64,000 bases of DNA from Rheinheimera sp. (lineage in GTDB: Bacteria; Pseudomonadota; Gammaproteobacteria; Enterobacterales; Alteromonadaceae). Where the stretch lies: the NCBI GenBank assembly GCA_003482455.1, contig DMYW01000064.1:41509-105508 (forward strand), given 5' to 3'. Shown here piece by piece: positions 35,385 through 42,734 of this stretch. Positions within the stretch are counted from its first letter, which is position 1; each line of letters begins with the position of its first letter. A program made the position numbers and the translations under genes. The notes under the pieces were generated by a model, which saw only the letters and a program-made list of their open reading frames with translations, did no database searches and was not told where the DNA came from.

Positions 35385-36782
35385 TTATAAACTCGATACG
35401 TCAACAAATTTACCGGCGATAGCAGCGGCAGCGGCCATGGCAGGGCTGACTAAATGGGTGCGAGCACCGCGGCCTTGGCGACCTTCAAAGTTGCGATTAG
35501 AAGTGGAGGCGCAGCGCTGGCCGGCATCAACGCGGTCATCGTTCATGCCCAAACACATCGAACATCCTGGCTCGCGCCACTCAAACCCTGCGGCTTTAAA
35601 GGTATCGGCTAACCCTTCAGCTTCGGCTTGGCGTTTGACCATGCCAGAACCTGGCACCACCAACGCCCGTACGCCTGCCGCCACTTGGCGACCGGCGACC
35701 ACAGCTGCCGCGGCGCGTAAATCTTCAATCCGGCTGTTGGTGCACGAGCCGATAAACACCACATCAACGGCGACGTCGGATAACTTCTGGCCTGCTGCCA
35801 AGCCCATGTATTGCAAGGCGCGACGGGCAGCGTCGGCTTTGATCAGGTCGGTGAAAGCTTCAGGGCCTGGCACCGGTTGGTCGATGGCGATCACTTGCTC
35901 TGGACTGGTGCCCCAGGTTACTTGTGGCCGAATATCTTCGCCTTTTAACGTCACTACTTTGTCAAACTCGGCGTCTGCGTCGCTAAACAGCGATTGCCAA
36001 TAGGCCACAGCGGCGTCCCAATGGGCGTCAGTTGGCGCAAAACGACGGCCTTTCATGTAGGCGATGGTGATGTCATCTGGCGCGATTAAGCCGGCTTTGG
36101 CACCCATTTCGATGCTCATATTGCACAGCGTCATGCGGCCTTCCATCGACATAGCGCGAATGGCGTCGCCACAAAACTCGGCCACATAGCCGTTACCGCC
36201 GGCAGTGCCTAACACGCCGATAATGGCTAAGATCACATCTTTTGGCGTCACATAGGCCGCTAATTTGCCGGTGATCTCTACTTTTAACGTGCGAGCCCGC
36301 TGTTGCGGCAGCGTCTGAGTTGCCAGCACGTGTTCGACTTCCGACGTGCCAATACCAAAGGACAAAGCCCCAAACGCACCGTGGGTGGACGTGTGCGAAT
36401 CACCGCAAACAATCACCATGCCTGGCTGGGTTAACCCAAGCTCTGGGCCAATCACGTGCACTATGCCTTGGTCCGGGTGATGCAAGTCCAGCAGTTCAAT
36501 GCCGTTTTCGGCGCAGTTGGCGGCGAGGGCTTCCAGCTGTTTGCGCGAGGTTTCGCCGGCGGCGTCGTAACTACGCACTTGAGTCGAGGTGTTATGGTCC
36601 ATGGTGGCGAAGGTTAAGTCGGGGCGACGCACCTTGCGCTTGGCCTGACGCAGGCCAGCAAAGGCTTGCGGACTGGTCACTTCGTGAATTAAATGGCGGT
36701 CTACAAACAACAGATCCGTGCTGCCGTTTAACGCTCCGACCACATGGCTTTGGTAAATCTTCTGATATAAGGTCTTGCCCAT
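35385..36782 (-). CDS. leuC: 3-isopropylmalate dehydratase large subunit
   Basis: 465 residues, as in E. coli (466). AAGGAG six bases ahead selects ATG 36782 (MGKTLYQKIYQSHVV); the frame upstream to 36854 is only an overlap with leuB. The 4Fe-4S cluster ligands lie in VFIGSCTNSRIEDL and in the C-terminal pair CSMCLGMNDD. Other aconitase-family blocks: VCGDSHTSTHGAFGAL, VLATQTL. It forms a heterodimer with LeuD. Confidence 0.97.
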   Translation of the reverse strand: MGKTLYQKIYQSHVVGALNGSTDLLFVDRHLIHEVTSPQAFAGLRQAKRKVRRPDLTFATMDHNTSTQVRSYDAAGETSRKQLEALAANCAENGIELLDLHHPDQGIVHVIGPELGLTQPGMVIVCGDSHTSTHGAFGALSFGIGTSEVEHVLATQTLPQQRARTLKVEITGKLAAYVTPKDVILAIIGVLGTAGGNGYVAEFCGDAIRAMSMEGRMTLCNMSIEMGAKAGLIAPDDITIAYMKGRRFAPTDAHWDAAVAYWQSLFSDADAEFDKVVTLKGEDIRPQVTWGTSPEQVIAIDQPVPGPEAFTDLIKADAARRALQYMGLAAGQKLSDVAVDVVFIGSCTNSRIEDLRAAAAVVAGRQVAAGVRALVVPGSGMVKRQAEAEGLADTFKAAGFEWREPGCSMCLGMNDDRVDAGQRCASTSNRNFEGRQGRGARTHLVSPAMAAAAAIAGKFVDVSSL

Positions 36783-36792
36783 GCTGTGCTCC

Positions 36793-37869
36793 TTAAGCGG
36801 CTTGCTGGCTAACGATGGCGTTGGCGATGGCGTCACCGACGTCTTTGGTGCCAAAACTGGACTCTGGGTTGATGTCGCGCGTGACGATGCCTTGTTCTAA
36901 ACACTGCTCGACTGCGGCTTCAATGGCGCGCGCCGCCGCTTCTTCGCCACAGCTAAAGCGCAGCAGCAAAGCCAGCGATAGAATTTGCGCCACTGGGTTG
37001 GCAATGCCTTTGCCAGCGATATCCGGCGCGCTGCCACCGGCCGGTTCGTATAAGCCAAACCCAGCGCCGTTTAAACTGGCGGATGGCAACAAACCTAAGG
37101 AGCCCGCGATCGCGGCTAATTCGTCCGATAAAATGTCGCCGAATAAGTTGTCACACAACAACACGTCAAACTGCTGCGGCGAGCGGATCAGTTGCATCGC
37201 CGCGTTGTCGATGTACATATGCTCCAGCGTGACGCTTGGATAGTCTTGGGCGACACGCGTCACCACTTCGCGCCACAACACGCTGGTGGCCAGCACGTTG
37301 GCTTTATCAATGGAAGTCACTTTGTTGTGGCGTTTGCTGGCGGCGTCAAACGCCACGCGCGCGATGCGCTCAATTTCCGCCACGCTGTAAGTTTGCGTAT
37401 CAAAGGCGGCCGTGTCGCTGCGGCCTTTTTCGCCAAAATAAATACCACCGGTCAGCTCGCGCACACACAAGATGTCCATGCCTTTGGAGCTGGTGCGTGG
37501 GTGAATAGGTGATAACTCGGCAAAAGCTGGGTAAATTTTGCCTGGGCGTAAGTTGCAGAACAGATCAAAGGTTTTGCGAAGCGGCAATAACGAGGCGCGT
37601 TCTGGTTGTTGCGCAGGCGGTAAGCTGGTCCATTTCGGGCCACCGACCGAGCCAAATAAAATCGCGTCGCTGTCGCGGCACAGCGCTAAGGTGCTGGCAG
37701 GTAAAGCTTCGCCGTGTGCGTCGATAGCGGCGCCACCGACTAACGCGTCTTGGGTTTGCGCGTTAAAGCCAAAACGCTGCGCGGTCACACGCAGCACTTT
37801 TAACGCTTCGGCCATCACTTCGGGGCCGATACCATCGCCGGCTAACACGGCAATTTTGTAGGTTTTCAT
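36793..37869 (-). CDS. leuB: 3-isopropylmalate dehydrogenase
   Basis: 358 residues. ATG 37869 (MKTYKIAVLAGDGIGPEVM) is preferred over ATG 37881, giving the usual length. It oxidises and decarboxylates 3-isopropylmalate with NAD. Seen: GDGIGPEV, the Arg-rich substrate loop RPGKIYPAFAELSP, VRELTGGIYFGEKG, DNLFGDILSDELAAIAGSLGLLPSAS (in parts) and YEPAGGSAPDIAGKGIANP. It starts 122 bp after the leuA stop and is followed after 10 bp by leuC. Confidence 0.97.
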   Translation of the reverse strand: MKTYKIAVLAGDGIGPEVMAEALKVLRVTAQRFGFNAQTQDALVGGAAIDAHGEALPASTLALCRDSDAILFGSVGGPKWTSLPPAQQPERASLLPLRKTFDLFCNLRPGKIYPAFAELSPIHPRTSSKGMDILCVRELTGGIYFGEKGRSDTAAFDTQTYSVAEIERIARVAFDAASKRHNKVTSIDKANVLATSVLWREVVTRVAQDYPSVTLEHMYIDNAAMQLIRSPQQFDVLLCDNLFGDILSDELAAIAGSLGLLPSASLNGAGFGLYEPAGGSAPDIAGKGIANPVAQILSLALLLRFSCGEEAAARAIEAAVEQCLEQGIVTRDINPESSFGTKDVGDAIANAIVSQQAA

Positions 37870-37991
37870 CGTCTGTTCCACTGGTTTTTATGTTTGATCT
37901 TGTGGGCGCTGTGCCTGGTATTTCTAGTGGGCATAGCGCCGAATTTGGTGTGCTGCAAGGCTGCTTGTTGCGGGCAGCCAGCGTGCACGAG

Positions 37992-39569
37992 TTATTTTTC
38001 ACCGCCGATTAGCGCATCGCGGCGCGCTTGTTTCACAGCGTCGATGCGTTTGCTGCGTTCAATTAAATTCAGCACGTGCACATACGCCAGCACCGAGGCG
38101 CGGACTATGTCGGTGGCTAAACCGGCGCCATGATAACGGCGGCCTTGGTGCTCGATAATGATGTCGACTTGGCCCAAGGCATTTTCACCTTCGCCTTTGG
38201 CTTGCAGGTTGTAGTCGACCATCTTGGCGTCTTCCAACTTGGCGATGCGGTGAATGGCTTGAAACGCCGCTTCGACTGGGCCATTGCCGGTGGCCGCTTC
38301 GGTGTAGGTGGTGTCGTCGACCATCAAGCCAACCGTGGCGCTCGCCACATGGCCGGTGTGGGTGCTGGAACTTAAGAACGACAACTTAAAGCGTTCGTCG
38401 TTGTCTTTTAAGTTTTCGAAAAACACCAAGGCTTCCAAGTCGTAGTCAAACACGCGGCCTTTTTGGTCGGCCAGCGCCAAGAAGGCTTGGTACACTTGGT
38501 CTAAGTCGTAATCGTCTTTGCTGTAACCCATTTCGCTTAAGCGATGGGAGATCACAGCGCGGCCCGAACGCGAGGTCAAATTCAGCTCGTTTTGGCGAAT
38601 ACCGACTTGTTCCGGCGACATGATTTCATAGGTGTTTTGCGCTTTTAACACGCCATCTTGGTGAATGCCGGAGCTGTGGGCAAAGGCGTTTTCGCCAACA
38701 ATCGCTTTGTTGGGCTGAATTGGCATGTGGCAGATTTGGCTGACCAAATGGCTGGAGCGGTAAATTTCGGTGGTTTTGATGTCGGTGTAAAAAGGCAAAA
38801 AATCACCGCGAGTTTTGATGATCATCGCCACTTCTTCCAACGAACAGTTGCCTGCGCGCTCGCCGATGCCATTGACGGTACATTCGATTTGCCGCGCACC
38901 GGCTTGAATGGCGCTAATGGAGTTCGCCACTGCCAAGCCTAAGTCGTTGTGGCAATGCACCGAAATCCGCGCTTGGTCGATGTTCGGCACCTTGTGCATC
39001 AACTGGCTGATGATCTGGCCAAATTCGTTGGGAATGGTGTAGCCGACTGTATCTGGAATATTGATGGTGCTGGCGCCGGCTTTGATGGCGGCTTCGACAA
39101 TGCGGCACAAGTCGTCAATGGGCGTGCGGCCGGCGTCTTCACAGGAAAATTCCACGTCATCGGTGTAACGGCGCGCATGCTGGATACAAGCGACGGCTTG
39201 TTCGGTGGCTTGCGCCAAGGTTTTGCGTAATTTGTATTGCAGGTGCAGCGGCGAGGTGGCGATAAAGGTGTGAATACGGCGGCGTTCGGCGTCTTTTAAC
39301 GCCTCGCCACAGGCGTCGATGTCGGCAAACACCGCGCGCGACAAGCCGCAAATGATCGGCCCTTTGACACTTTGGGCAATCGCCTGCACCGAGGCGAAAT
39401 CGCCAGGTGATGACACCGGAAAACCGACTTCCATGACATCGACGTTCAAGCGAGCGATCGCATGCGCCAACTGGATTTTTTGCTTGTGACTTAAGCTGGC
39501 ACGCAGGGCTTGTTCGCCGTCACGTAACGTGGTGTCGAAGATCCAGATTTTGTCGTTTGCGCTGCTCAT
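37992..39569 (-). CDS. leuA: 2-isopropylmalate synthase
   Basis: 525 residues; first enzyme of leucine synthesis (acetyl-CoA plus 2-ketoisovalerate). GAGGAAC ahead selects ATG 39569 (MSSANDKIWIFDTTLRDGEQ); the longer frame to 39620 runs into the attenuator. Catalytic barrel: FDTTLRDGEQALRASL with the metal Asp, VHCHNDLGLAVANS with the HxH metal pair, and NGIGERAGNCSLEEVAM. The C-terminal LeuA allosteric domain (about 395-520, ATVGLMVDDTTYTEAATGNGPVEAAF in parts) gives leucine feedback inhibition. Expression is controlled by the leader attenuator upstream. Confidence 0.97.
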   Translation of the reverse strand: MSSANDKIWIFDTTLRDGEQALRASLSHKQKIQLAHAIARLNVDVMEVGFPVSSPGDFASVQAIAQSVKGPIICGLSRAVFADIDACGEALKDAERRRIHTFIATSPLHLQYKLRKTLAQATEQAVACIQHARRYTDDVEFSCEDAGRTPIDDLCRIVEAAIKAGASTINIPDTVGYTIPNEFGQIISQLMHKVPNIDQARISVHCHNDLGLAVANSISAIQAGARQIECTVNGIGERAGNCSLEEVAMIIKTRGDFLPFYTDIKTTEIYRSSHLVSQICHMPIQPNKAIVGENAFAHSSGIHQDGVLKAQNTYEIMSPEQVGIRQNELNLTSRSGRAVISHRLSEMGYSKDDYDLDQVYQAFLALADQKGRVFDYDLEALVFFENLKDNDERFKLSFLSSSTHTGHVASATVGLMVDDTTYTEAATGNGPVEAAFQAIHRIAKLEDAKMVDYNLQAKGEGENALGQVDIIIEHQGRRYHGAGLATDIVRASVLAYVHVLNLIERSKRIDAVKQARRDALIGGEK

Positions 39570-39617
39570 ATGTTGTTCCTCGTTGCTGATTTTTTCACCT
39601 GTCAGGCCTTGAGGTAA

Positions 39618-39650
39618 CAAAAAACCCCGGCCTAAGCTCGGGGTTTTTTT
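39618..39650 (-). terminator. leu operon attenuator terminator
   Basis: In the leu transcript ACCCCG, a 9-base loop and CGGGGT are followed by TTTTTT, about 50 nt before the leuA start. Its 5' arm (AAACCCCGAG) is complementary to CTCGGGGTTT in the end of the leader ORF (39685-39696), so the two structures are mutually exclusive, as in classical leu attenuation. Confidence 0.93.
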
Positions 39651-39673
39651 GCTGGATTTTGCTTAACGCAGAT

Positions 39674-39754
39674 TTACCAATGCACCAAACCCCGAGGTCC
39701 TTTGAGGAGCACGAGGAGGTTGAGAAGAATGGTAGCGGCGTTCAACTTGTTCAT
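39674..39754 (-). CDS. leuL: leu operon leader peptide, 26 residues
   Basis: A short frame (ATG 39754, TAA 39674) with eight leucines among 26 residues: Leu4, then the cluster ILLNLLVLLK (residues 9-18: Leu10, 11, 13, 14, 16, 17), then Leu23. CTC is used for most of the cluster. When charged tRNA-Leu is scarce the ribosome should stall in the cluster and leave the PRGL-coding segment free to pair with the 5' arm of the attenuator, letting transcription reach leuA. The ribosome site is weak, as in many leaders. Too short for usual gene calling. Confidence 0.9.
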   Translation of the reverse strand: MNKLNAATILLNLLVLLKGPRGLVHW

Positions 39755-39833
39755 TTTTTGAATCTGTTGTTTTCTTTAGTTTTTATTTATCCAGCACCGC
39801 GATTTCAAATCGTTTCGTACTGGTGATTTTTTA

Positions 39834-39862
39834 TTAGTACCACGGCATTTTTGGAAATGCAA
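39834..39862 (-). promoter_or_regulatory. Putative leu promoter with a dyad between the boxes
   Basis: On the minus strand TTGCAT (39862-39857), 17 bases, TACTAA (39839-39834), giving a leader start near 39827, 73 nt before leuL. A perfect dyad GCATTT-4-AAATGC (39845-39860) overlaps the -35 box and spacer; it could bind a regulator. Boxes are weak matches to sigma-70, so this is tentative. Confidence 0.45.
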
Positions 39863-40162
39863 CAGTATAGATGGCTAAAACTTTACGACTTTGGTCGGGT
39901 GAATAACTAACCGATTGATTTTATAGATAGATTTCTAGATGGCTAATTTGTCGCGCCGCAGCTTTATGCTGGACTTTTTCGAGCTGGTCTAGCAATAGGC
40001 AAGTAGCCATGCATCACTGCCGCTGAGGTGTCTTAAGCGGTGGGTGAATGGACGCGATAAGATAGCCGAGTGTGACTATGTCGAAACCTGCCGCAAACAG
40101 CAAAATAACCAATAACAACAGTGTTTTAAGTAAATATGAAGCAGAAACAACAGGAAGATAAA
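39863..40162. other. Non-coding region between leu promoter and tRNA-Leu
   Basis: About 300 bp, AT-rich. I see no reading frame with a ribosome site and no clear terminator after the tRNA gene. Confidence 0.5.
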
Positions 40163-40249
40163 TGGTGCCCGGGGCCGGACTTGAACCGGCACGGGGTTAC
40201 CCCCGAGGGATTTTAAATCCCTTGTGTCTACCGATTTCACCACCCGGGC
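40163..40249 (-). tRNA. tRNA-Leu (anticodon UAA)
   Basis: 87 nt including an encoded CCA. Acceptor stem GCCCGGG / CCCGGGC, D-arm with GGTAGAC, anticodon stem-loop AGGGATTTAAAATCCCT giving UAA, a long variable arm (CGGGGGTAACCCCG) typical of class II tRNA-Leu, T-arm GCCGGTTCAAGTCCGGC. It lies on the same strand as, and about 400 bp upstream of, the leu operon leader. Confidence 0.97.
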
Positions 40250-40281
40250 AGGATAGGATGTAGACGCGATGCGTGGGCAGG

Positions 40282-40310
40282 ATTCTAGCGAGCCTTTTTC
40301 AGCCTGTCAC
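40282..40310 (-). promoter_or_regulatory. tRNA-Leu promoter
   Basis: On the minus strand GTGACA (40310-40305), 17 bases, TAGAAT (40287-40282), each 5 of 6 to the sigma-70 consensus, with a GC-rich discriminator (CCTGCCC) as in stringently controlled stable RNA genes. It starts about 30 nt before the mature 5' end. Confidence 0.75.
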
Positions 40311-40583
40311 TTATTTTATTGTGCAAATGAGCCGGAATAGGTTTGGTTGGCTTTTATTTCGCCAGTCGCGGCCATCGATGGCGAGATCAGGGCAAATTTG
40401 CCTGATCAAAAGTGTGTAATTCGCTAGACTACAAGGTTAAATCGGGTTCGCATGGCCACAGTTTGTTGGGTGCCGCGCTCCATAGGTGCTGCACAAACTG
40501 CGTGCTGTCTACACGCAATGCCAAAGGGTGCGCGTGTATTGTTGACCTGAACCCGCACACCACCAACGTATTAGGGATCGCTC

Positions 40584-41813
40584 ATGCCGTTTTATTCTGC
40601 TGATTTTATTAAAGAAATGCCAAAGTCGGACCTGCATCTGCACCTCGATGGCAGTTTGCGGCTGGATTCGCTGATCGAGATGGCGCGCAGCAGCAAGATC
40701 CAGTTGCCGTCCGACACAGTGCAAGGCATGCATGAGCTGGTATTCAAAGAACGTTATGCCAATTTGGGCGAGTATTTACACGGCTTTCAATACACCTGTG
40801 CTGTGCTGCGCGACCTAGAGCATTTGGAGCGGGCCGCTTATGAACTGGCCATCGACAATCAAAACGAAGGCGTCAATTACATCGAAGTGCGGTTTGCGCC
40901 GCAGTTGTTGATGGACGTGTCGCGTGGTATCGATTTTGACCGCGTCATGCACACGGTCAATAACGGCCTGAAACGCGCCATGCAAGAATACAATGCGCGG
41001 CCTGAGATCCAACAAGGTGACAAGCCGCCGTTTGCATACGGCATTATCAACTGCGCGATGCGGATGTTCTCGGGCAAAGGTTTTTCGCCTTATTACACCA
41101 ACTTATTCCAATTGATGCGTGATTTCGAGCCGATGCAGGTGATCAAACTGGCGGCGATGGAATTGGTGCGCGCCAGCGTGCGGTTGCGAGATGACGAAGG
41201 TGTGCCCATTGTTGCGCTAGATTTAGCCGGTCAAGAATCCGGCTACCCAGCGCATAATTTCAAAGAAGTGTATGAATTTGCCCATCAGCATTTTTTACTA
41301 AAAACTCTGCATGCCGGCGAGGCATATGGTGCGGAGTCGGTGTTTGAGGCCATCACTGAATGTTATGCCGACCGCATCGGCCATGGCTATTCGATGTTTA
41401 TCCCTGAGATGATCAAAGACCCAACCATAACCGACAAAGCCCGTTATATCCGTGAGTTGGCGTCTTATATTGCGGACAAGCGGATCGCGATTGAAGTCTG
41501 TTTGACGTCCAACATTCAAACCAACCCGGCAATCACCGATATCAAACAGCATAAATTCAAAGACATGCTGGAAAACCGCATCGCCACTGTTATTTGCACC
41601 GACAACCGCTTGGTCTCTAACACCAGCGTTTCGCAGGAATATCAGCTGGCGCTGGAGAATTTCGACATTCCCTTAAAGCGGCTGAAAGACATGGTGGCGT
41701 ATGGCTTTAAGAAAAGCTTTTTCCCTGGCAGCTACGTCGAAAAACGTCTGTATGCCAAGCAATGCTTGGAATACTTCGACAAGGTAGCGCGCAAATACGG
41801 GTTTATATATTAA
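40584..41813 (+). CDS. add: Adenosine deaminase family protein
   Basis: 409 residues, about 75 longer than E. coli Add. It probably deaminates adenosine or deoxyadenosine to (deoxy)inosine. Zinc ligands and catalytic residues are in order: KSDLHLHLDGSLR (HxH), KTLHAGEAYGAESV (His and catalytic Glu), DRIGHGYSMF (His). The metal-Asp region reads VICTDNRLVSNTSVSQEY, so the second Asp of the usual TDDP is Asn; this CTDNRLVS form also occurs in a subgroup of bacterial deaminases as I recall. AGGGA seven bases ahead supports ATG 40584. The extra length lies mainly in the central helices (residues about 120-190). Symbol given by family; activity on adenosine is likely but not certain. Confidence 0.88.
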   Translation: MPFYSADFIKEMPKSDLHLHLDGSLRLDSLIEMARSSKIQLPSDTVQGMHELVFKERYANLGEYLHGFQYTCAVLRDLEHLERAAYELAIDNQNEGVNYIEVRFAPQLLMDVSRGIDFDRVMHTVNNGLKRAMQEYNARPEIQQGDKPPFAYGIINCAMRMFSGKGFSPYYTNLFQLMRDFEPMQVIKLAAMELVRASVRLRDDEGVPIVALDLAGQESGYPAHNFKEVYEFAHQHFLLKTLHAGEAYGAESVFEAITECYADRIGHGYSMFIPEMIKDPTITDKARYIRELASYIADKRIAIEVCLTSNIQTNPAITDIKQHKFKDMLENRIATVICTDNRLVSNTSVSQEYQLALENFDIPLKRLKDMVAYGFKKSFFPGSYVEKRLYAKQCLEYFDKVARKYGFIY

Positions 41814-41927
41814 ACAGCAGCCCTGTGAAGTGTCGGTCAAGCCGTCTGCTTTGACCATCTAGCCACAGTCGTGACACTTTTACGGTGGACGGCTGTGCCT
41901 TCCTGCCACGCCACCGCGAGTTTCTTC

Positions 41928-41967
41928 AACAACCCAGCCCAAATGCTGGGTTGTTCGTTTTTGTTTT
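41928..41967 (+). terminator. Terminator downstream of adenosine deaminase gene
   Basis: AACAACCCAGC-CCAAAT-GCTGGGTTGTT then CGTTTTTGTTTT, about 115 bp after the stop. Confidence 0.88.
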
Positions 41968-42064
41968 CTCACCAGCTATTCGGCGCTTTGTGTAGCAAAA
42001 CTACAACAGTGCAACTTATTGAAATACATAGAAAATTTTAATTATTCGCCTGGCTTGGCAGATC

Positions 42065-42147
42065 TGTCGCAAAAAAGATACAGTCTAAGTTATTGATATA
42101 TATAAATAATATTTTTAGGTGACTTTGGCTGTTGCCAATTAGCGACA
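42065..42147 (+). promoter_or_regulatory. Two GlrR-like upstream activator sites
   Basis: TGTC-N10-TACA at 42065-42082 and TGTT-N10-GACA at 42130-42147 each match 7 of 8 bases of TGTC-N10-GACA, the GlrR site known from the E. coli glmY promoter. A weaker half-site ending GACA is at 42187-42190. They lie about 95-180 bp upstream of the sigma-54 promoter, with AT-rich DNA between, as expected for an enhancer-binding protein plus bending. Confidence 0.55.
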
Positions 42148-42242
42148 GCTTTGAAAGGTAGCAGGGCTTAGTTTTGGTAACTGAGTGACACTACGAAAAT
42201 TAAAATCAATAAAAACAATGAGATAGATAAGTAATTTAAAGT

Positions 42243-42258
42243 TGGCACGCAAACTGCT
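42243..42258 (+). promoter_or_regulatory. Sigma-54 promoter
   Basis: TTGGCACGCAAACTGCTT (42242-42259) has GG at 42244-42245 and GC at 42256-42257 separated by 10 bases, matching the -24/-12 consensus TGGCAC-N5-TTGC except one base. Transcription should start near 42268-42270. Confidence 0.75.
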
Positions 42259-42272
42259 TTAACTCTGGCATG

Positions 42273-42366
42273 CAGGTAAATAACGCAAGTGATACTCGGA
42301 GTTCCACTTCCGTTTTTTACCTGAAACCCTAGGTTCAAAGTTTAGAGCCGGATGATGTAACCCGGC
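42273..42366 (+). ncRNA. Structured 5' leader: long imperfect hairpin plus two smaller ones
   Basis: 42273-42323 folds as CAGGTAAA, AACG, AAGTG, ACT against AGT, CACTT, CGTT, TTTACCTG: 20 base pairs interrupted only by symmetric T/T, C/C and two-base mismatches, loop CGG. AACC-CTA-GGTT (42325-42335) and GCCGG-N10-CCGGC (42347-42366) follow. The first hairpin begins within about five bases of the predicted sigma-54 start, so it forms the 5' end of the transcript. The element may be a regulatory leader or a processed small RNA. Confidence 0.55.
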
Positions 42367-42380
42367 AAATGAGGTGCAAT

Positions 42381-42575
42381 ATGGACACATTTTTAATCGC
42401 TGCAGTCGCTTTTTTCGTGGTTAACGCTTTAGTGTTCGTCGCTTATTTACGCAAGATTGATGTTAACGGTGATGCCGTGCGCAAGTTGGAAAAAGATCAA
42501 TTCACCGCTGCTTACAACCGTCAATCGGCGAAAGCTCGCAAAGCGCGTTCTTCAGCGGCAACAGCCAACGCGTAA
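42381..42575 (+). CDS. 64-residue single-helix membrane protein of unknown function
   Basis: GAGGTG six bases ahead selects ATG 42381 (MDTFLIAAVAFFVVNALVFVAYL). Residues 3-23 are one membrane helix, and the rest is a cytoplasmic basic tail (RKIDVNGDAVRKLEKDQ, KARKARSS). I do not recognise the family. It is the only frame in the transcript from the sigma-54 promoter at 42243 to the terminator at 42591-42617. Control by GlrR or another enhancer-binding protein suggests an envelope-stress or amino-sugar-linked role; that is inference. Confidence 0.75.
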   Translation: MDTFLIAAVAFFVVNALVFVAYLRKIDVNGDAVRKLEKDQFTAAYNRQSAKARKARSSAATANA

Positions 42576-42590
42576 TCCACGAAACTTCTG

Positions 42591-42617
42591 AAAAACCGGC
42601 TCCCAGCCGGTTTTTTT
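42591..42617 (+). terminator. Terminator after the small membrane protein gene
   Basis: AAAAACCGGCT-CCC-AGCCGGTTTTTTT, 16 bp after the stop. Confidence 0.93.
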
Positions 42618-42734
42618 ATGTCCGTCATTTGGCATGTCAGCCATTAATTCTTCACGAAACCATTCAAAAGTTATTTATAAGTTTCGATGCTTGATGTTAT
42701 TGTTAATTTAACGTGATTTTTCTAGCGAGTGAAA

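Noticed and set aside
40163..40249. tRNA-Leu as an attachment site for an integrated element
   Set aside because: No integrase and no direct repeat of the tRNA 3' end; the flanks are core metabolic genes.
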